In this document: positions 58,471 through 64,000 of the stretch, piece by piece | How positions within the stretch are numbered: the first letter of the stretch is position 1 | Layout of the letters: every line of letters begins with the position of its first letter | From: Cryptomeria japonica | Lineage: Eukaryota; Streptophyta; Pinopsida; Cupressales; Cupressaceae | Direction of reading: 5' to 3' | DNA: 64,000 bases | NCBI RefSeq assembly: GCF_030272615.1 | Contig: NC_081411.1 | Span: 40,351,140 to 40,415,139, forward strand | Position numbers and translations under genes: made by a program | The notes under the pieces: model-generated | The model's input: the letters and a program-made list of their open reading frames with translations, nothing else | What the model was told of the DNA's origin: nothing | Database searches by the model: none

Positions 58471-60720
58471 ATGGAAGTGAGATCATCATCTTTACCTATC
58501 TTCATTGCAAATCTGACTGTAGTTGAGGTAAAGGACTGTCCTAGGCTAATTTTCAAGCGATATCCGCATGTGGCTACCCTTGACGATTCAGTTGGCACTT
58601 TTTCCCATGTTCTAGAAGGAGTTGTGTATGTCGAAGATGTAAGAGTTTACATCCACTGTCATTTTGAGTATTTGGGAATGACTGATATCAAGAGCATGTA
58701 CATGAAGGAGTTAATGGGAGATTTTGGAAAGATTAAACCTCAATACAAGCATATTGTTGATTTTGGGTTTACCAAGATTCTGGATATTCCAGAATTCAAA
58801 GATGAAATTGTTAGGTATGTTTTGAGTAGAGTACATAGAGAGTTTATCTAGTTAGATAGACCATATAAGATTACAAAGGAGGCCATCAGGGTAACAAGGA
58901 AGAAAATTGAAGAGACTAAGGTAAAGGCTAAGAAACAACCAGTTAGGAAAGTTACTATCAAGGTACAAACATAGAAGAATGCACCAAAAGAGACACCTTT
59001 AGCCCCATCCAATACTGAAAGAAGGAAGAAGGATGGCATTGATCTGGAAATTAAATTTGGTAATGTTACTATCATTCAACCAAATACTTGTACAAAGTTA
59101 GTTTATGATATTACTAAAGATGGTATGTTAAAGAACGTACGGTTTTATTATGAACATTTAGAAAATGATGAACAAAGAGAAGTAGAGGAAGCAGTTTTGT
59201 TATATTTGGATATTTATAAGAAAGCCTTGATAGAAATTGAAAACCAAATATTGGCGGAGTTGTATGATATGTTAGATTCTAGAAGACTATCAGCAATGCA
59301 AGAAGACAAGCATATAAAGATTCAAGAGTTGTTATATGTTTGTGTTTTTATTGCTCTAGAGGAGATGGATAAGACAATTGAGGTGGAAGATAGCAAAATC
59401 TTTAACAAGCAGCATAGAATAATCAGTCTTATGTTAGGTAGGGTAAATGAGATAATCAAGGAGACCAACAAGGCATGGGTTAAGTTCTTTGAAGAGAACC
59501 GTGCTTTTTATACTTCACCAAAATCTAAGATAGATACTGCAAACATCTTGGTTGAAAGAAAAGGAAAGGGTATTATGGGTACTTCACCCTCAATTTTTAA
59601 AAACATTAAGATAGTGGAAATTAAGCCCCTAGTAGATACAAATGTACAGAAGAATGTTGAGATATTGAAAAATACAGAGAGTGTAAAGGTTGATAATGTA
59701 AAAGATACTAACATTGAGGACAATAGCCCTCCAGATATAGATGTACAAGATGAGGTTACAGTTCCTAGGGAGGAACTGATAGTTGTTGAGGTTGCACCAA
59801 GTGGCGAAGCCACTGGTGCAAGTGAGGAATTTATAAAGGTTAAATCATTAGAGGAGACAAAAGAGGAATCCAGCAAGGAAACAGTAGTAGGTCCATCATT
59901 GTTGTCAATTTACACCTAGCAGGTTGAATAGAAAAGCATAACCGAGATGAGTTCTATTGAACTCATGATGATGGTTGCATAGAAAATGATGAAGGAGGGA
60001 TCTATGGATAAAGGCGTTATTGATCAGTCTATCACTATTTTACATAAACTAGTCCGAGAGTGTAAATTTGACAGAGTAGTGAACCCATCTGACAAGCTTA
60101 AGATAATCACTGAACATATTTCAAAGGATTTTCAATCCTTGCAGTAAATTTCAAACCGGAAAGCATTGGAGAGTTTACACAGGCAAAATGAGCTACATTT
60201 GATCAAATTATTGAGTCTGAAAGGAAGGAAATTAATGATAAGTTGAAATTGATAGATAATTCTTTAAAGAAGTGTACAAATATTTACAGAGTATTTTGTA
60301 ACACAAATTTTCTTACAGTTAATTTGGATAAGAAGATTAAGGAATCTCAGGAGCAAATTGTAGGTATAGCCAATTCTTTTGATGGATTGAATTCATTGAC
60401 TACATCCATTGGTGGTTAGATTTTGGTTTGAAAGCCCAAGTTTCTTCTCTTGAGAAGGAAAAAGACAAAATCATAAGAAGAGCCATAAATCTTAGAGGTT
60501 TGGTGAGTCCCCAATTGGATTCACTTAGTGTACATAAGAAGGAGTGTATAGATATGGTTGGTAAACCCACACCGATAGAGTTAAATGAGAAAGAGTCATT
60601 TGCCCATATGATAAATGGACTTGTATCTATTTTTGGCACTTTAAAATTAGGTTGGGATACCTACCTTGAGCTATTAGAGAAGGTCTGTCTGAATATTTTC
60701 AAATATATTAAGCTCTGGTA
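58471..60720 (+). pseudogene. Large unknown ORF carried by the pol-less element
   Basis: About 2.2 kb of mostly open plus-strand frame. N-terminal part (58471-58850): a compact domain with VEVKDCPRLIF and YLGMTDIKSMYMKELMGDFG, resembling no family I can name with confidence. Middle (58860-59070): very basic. Next (59125-59560): helical, acidic (DEQREVEEAVLLYLDIYKKA). Then a low-complexity Glu/Val/Ser stretch (59560-59920), then further coiled-coil-like sequence to 60720. There is no polymerase, protease or integrase signature. It might be an accessory retroelement protein or a captured host sequence. It is broken, with several interruptions. Confidence 0.55.
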
Positions 60721-60820
60721 AAGTATTTTTGGGATATTCATTGTACAGTATCTTTCATTCTTCCTCCCAGTTTTGGATTTATGGTATTCTTTTTGGAAAT
60801 TTTTATGGCATTGATGTCAA

Positions 60821-61010
60821 AGGGGGAGTGATATAGATGTGAAAAAGAAAAAAAAACAATTGTATACATTAGGGGGAGATATGGAGTATTTTTTATTATG
60901 ATCATAGATTAATATTCAGCTCAGGGGGAGCAGGTTCAGGATGAAACCGATAGTTGGAAACCATGACTATTTTTCACATGAGTGTTACCATCAATGCCAA
61001 AGGGGGAGAT
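60821..61010 (+). other. Four polypurine tracts before the 3' LTR
   Basis: AGGGGGAG at 60821, 60871, 60923 and 61001. The last touches the 3' LTR and is the likely primer. Confidence 0.75.
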
Positions 61011-61618
61011 TGTTAGAAATTGACACTCAATTGGTTGGTTTCACTATGTTGTCATTGATGGCAACATGGAAATTTATCCTGACTTCATATTTTGGTTCAA
61101 TTGTGTATCGATAGGAACTTCACAAACACTTCACTAACACCAACACTGACACTGGCACCAGCAAGTTCAAAGTAATTCTCAGGTTACTGACAATGCAATC
61201 TGACATAGTTTAGAATCAGGTTATCGGTATTGGAGGTTGACATCTTTTGGATCTGGTATAGGTAATTGTTTTTGATATTTGTGTATTTATTTTATCTATT
61301 TGACATGTATGTTCATATTGTAAACATCTTTGTAAGCCGACATAAGGCATGATGAATTGTAAAGGATATATAGGTTAGTTGGTTAGATCATTTTTACATA
61401 TGATATGATATGATATGAAATGGATTAATAGGAGAATAGGATGATGTTATGTAATGAAAAACATATGAGAGAGATCATGTATGTGAGGATATTTATGTAA
61501 GGGTTATTTTGGTAAAGGTTTAAGGGTTTAAGACCAGAATAGACAGAGCTTAACTGGGACTGTATTCAGGCATAGAATATGCTATCTTTGTAGTTCAATC
61601 TTTTCTTTGGATTGTAGT
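61011..61618 (+). repeat. 3' LTR of the pol-less element, cut by a later insertion
   Basis: TGTTAGAAATTGACACTC onward aligns with the first 600 or so bases of the LTR at 48422-49370. It stops at GGATTGTAGT, where the next element begins. Confidence 0.88.
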
Positions 61619-62886
61619 TGTTAGGATAACTAGAGGACAACTGAGAGGGGGGGTGAATCAGTTGTCAACATATTATATCAATTAATCCACTTATAACCTT
61701 TAACCAAAGCATATAAACATTAAGTACAGGTATAGAAGAAATAGATACTGGTAGGAATAGATATCGGTAAACAATGCAACTTAACAATTAAATAGATAAT
61801 CAATACAAAGCAACCATACCACATAACACCATGATTTGTACATGGAAAACCCAGAAAGGGAAAAAACACAGTGGGAAGCCTACACACAGTCAGATGATAC
61901 TTCTGCAGATAGTATGTGCTACAATGAGGGGTCTGTACATGTAGGAAGGCACACTGCCTAGAGCATATTGATCATTAAAAAAGAGTCTCATTGACTATAG
62001 AGAGGTTATAACCACCTCAAGATAATTGGACAACAATCTAGAAGAATGAATTGCCAAAGATAGCATCTACCATGCCTGATTACAGTCTCGATTAAGCTCA
62101 ATACTGGAGGCCTTTGACCTCTTCCTTAAACCCAATTTGATCCTCAATGATTGACCAAAACTCCTTCACATAAGAAATTACATTTTCATTCCATACCATG
62201 CCTTGCCATGCCATAATTTATAATGAGATCTTACATTAATTTATACCAACCCTAAGGCCTAAACCAATTAGGCCGGCCACCTAAAAGATATTACAATAAG
62301 ATCATTACATACATCCATATTACAATGATATGCCATGTCATCTTTAGACCAAAACAACATTAACCAATCCATAAATCATCTTGGTAACATGTAGAGAACA
62401 CATTAAAATGATATCGGTCCATAACCTAGATAGGCACAGGACCAAATCTAGGTCCACCATGCTAAAGCGATGTCTTCAATCAGTCAAGGCATGATCAAAG
62501 AGAATCTTTAGCATCCTGAAATCCATCTAAAATCCCCACCAACACCACTTATGTATCCTATCAAATATTCTCAGTAAAACCTCTACCAGTAAAACCTTAA
62601 GCCTATATCGGTAAGGGTTTACAAGAGTGTATGATAGCATCTAATCACCAAGTCAATACGAACTGACCAAAATATGTTCTAGGAACATGTGACACATAAA
62701 ATCAAACATACTTCATTGATCCAAACATGTTGGAAGTGTCGAACAGATAGTCCCTTCTACCGGTAACACTAGATCTTATGTCGGTAACCAAAACTTGTCT
62801 GTCGGTAACCAACCATAACAGCTAGTGTTGACATCAATGACAAAACATCAATAGAACACATAATCAATTCCTCCATAATGCCAACA
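61619..62886 (-). repeat. 3' LTR of the right-edge Copia element
   Basis: 1268 bp; in plus orientation TGTTAGGATAAC to ATAATGCCAACA, followed by ATCTCCCCCTTTGG (complement of the purine tract). Confidence 0.85.
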
Positions 62887-63249
62887 ATCTCCCCCTTTGG
62901 CATTGATGACAACACTAGATATGAAAAACATCTAAGTACCAAGAAATGCCAAACAAGTCTCCCCTTGTGGAAGACAACCAACAATCTCCTGTATATAGCT
63001 CTGAATATCAATAACTCTCTCCCTATGAATAATATCTTTATAAAGTTCTAAATTTATTTTTCACATCACTATCACTCCCCCTTTGACATCAATATCAGAG
63101 ATTTGACAAAAATATAAAAACAATAATATAAGTCTCTAAATCTCAAAACCGACTACTCCCCTTGAGTAGTAGCACCACTCATTAGCACCAGAATGAATAG
63201 TATCTCTGATAATGCATGTAGGAATGATGCCAAAATGCATCAATCAAGT

Positions 63250-64000
63250 CTCTCTCGGAGGGGCAGAAACCCCTAACCTGTCTCTCAAATACTCAAATCA
63301 TTCCTTAGACAGTGGTTTAGAGAATATATCTGCAATCTTCTCTTTAGTGTTCAGATAAACCAATTTGACTTCCTTTTCTTCCACCTTATCCTTTAGAAAG
63401 TTGTACTTTATTGATATGTCTTTGTCTTAGAGTGAAATACCAGATTTTTAGACATGTCAATGGCTGCAGAGTTATCACAATAGATAACAGTACCGGTTCA
63501 CTACAATTTACCTTGATATCCTTCAACATTTGCTTCATCCACAGGACTTGTGTACAATTAGTTGTTGTTGCAACATATTCAGCTTCTGCAGTAGATAAAG
63601 AAATGCATGACTATTTTTTATTGATCCATGAAACTAGTTTCTTTCCAAGAAAGAAATCTCCACTAGAAGTTCTCTTCCTGTCATCAGTATCTCCTGCCCA
63701 ATCTGAATCTATATATGCATATAAAGTGAAGTCATCATCTCTAAAATACCATGCCATATTTTGTTGTTCCTTGCAAATATCGGAATATCCTCTTTACTGC
63801 ACATTCATGATTTTCTTTAGGATTACTTTGATATCTTGAAACAATACTCATTGCATTCATAATATCTAGTCTAGTTTGAGTTAGATATAACAAGCCACCA
63901 ATCATAGACTTATACCTTGTCAAATTTATTGGTGCGGATGTGTCTTTGATAGATAATTTCTCACTTGTCACCATAGGAGTACTTACTAGTTTAAAATTAT
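63250..64000 (-). pseudogene. RNase H / reverse transcriptase end of the right-edge Copia element
   Basis: Minus-strand blocks such as YKSMIGGLLYLTQTRLDIMN (about 63900-63850) and the RNase H segment near 63640-63430 closely parallel 1210-1700 of the left-edge element. It is a fossil fragment. Confidence 0.85.

Larger units (their letters stand above)
48422..61618 (+). mobile_element. LTR retrotransposon without visible pol, host of a nested element
   Basis: 5' LTR 48422-49370, primer site 49373-49385, internal region 49386-49672 continued at 57218-61010, polypurine tracts (60821-61008), 3' LTR 61011-61618. Another element cuts the 3' LTR at 61619. The internal region holds a gag-like part with zinc knuckles and a second large ORF of unknown nature. 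I find no protease, integrase, reverse transcriptase or RNase H, so it was probably moved by enzymes of a relative. LTRs differ at roughly 13% of sites in the first 250 bases by eye, so it is older than its insert (about 9%). It is broken, with several interruptions besides the insertion. GGTAA (48417-48421) is the expected target duplication, whose partner should lie beyond the window. Confidence 0.85.
61619..64000 (-). mobile_element. Minus-strand Copia element, 3' part (5' end outside window)
   Basis: On the minus strand the 3' LTR spans 62886-61619, preceded by polypurine tracts (63162-62889). RNase H lies at about 63640-63250, and the end of the reverse transcriptase and link region runs to the window edge. 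The inverted LTR end TGTTAGG..GACAACTGAGAGGGG matches the LTR end at 2240-3299, so the two elements belong to one family. It inserted into the 3' LTR of the pol-less element. It is broken, with at least a few interruptions in the visible part. Confidence 0.88.

Noticed and set aside
58848-59876. Minus-strand frames opposite the unknown ORF, with hydrophobic stretches
   Set aside because: They mirror the lysine/glutamate-rich plus-strand frame. No motif supports them, and the plus-strand frame fits the element's orientation.

Overview
The window looks like nuclear DNA of a seed plant with a large, repeat-rich genome. A gymnosperm, perhaps a conifer, is my best guess, but the sequence alone does not settle it. 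The signs are introns with GT-AG borders, a root-cap family secreted protein, many Ty1/Copia LTR retrotransposons using initiator tRNA-Met primer sites, plant L1-type LINEs with an RNase H domain, and long AT-rich spacers. I recognise two host genes that look intact. The first is a classical short-chain dehydrogenase/reductase, exons 28192-28217 and 28962-29742, 268 aa. The second is a secreted root-cap/LEA-related protein, exons 35693-35978 and 37729-38522, 359 aa. No tRNA, rRNA or CRISPR array was seen.

Layout. 1-3299: 3' part of a Copia element ending in its LTR. 3300-8664: about 4.6 kb of an unusual satellite built from 10-bp half-units joined at palindromic CATATG and CCTAAGG junctions; a 0.74-kb LTR fragment (6209-6949) splits it. 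8665-9495: a strongly purine-rich tract. 9.6-9.97 kb: perfect hairpins and a 54-bp tandem repeat. 9.98-14.14 kb: no recognisable gene. 14142-21068: a Copia element with both LTRs and an ATAAT target duplication. 22.4-24.1 kb: the 3' end of another LTR element. 24.1-26.9 kb: a 5'-truncated LINE whose pol end overlaps an extra downstream ORF.

28-43 kb is the gene-bearing island: the dehydrogenase, a second decayed LINE (31.7-34.16 kb), the root-cap gene, and a local duplication of the root-cap intron, second exon and 3' flank (40.0-43.8 kb) that has become a pseudogene. A GC-richer island of unknown, possibly organellar, origin sits inside the duplication.

43.8-64 kb is a stack of nested retrotransposons. 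A Copia element (43838 onward) sits in a root-cap exon fragment. It is split at 48422 by a second LTR element that shows gag-like zinc knuckles and a large unknown ORF but no polymerase. That element in turn holds a complete minus-strand Copia element (49673-57217, target duplication ACATG). Its 3' LTR is cut at 61619 by a further minus-strand Copia element that runs off the window. LTR divergence counted by eye (about 13% for the host element, about 9% for its insert) agrees with the nesting order. The retroelements are broken fossils. The two host genes show no obvious functional link to each other.
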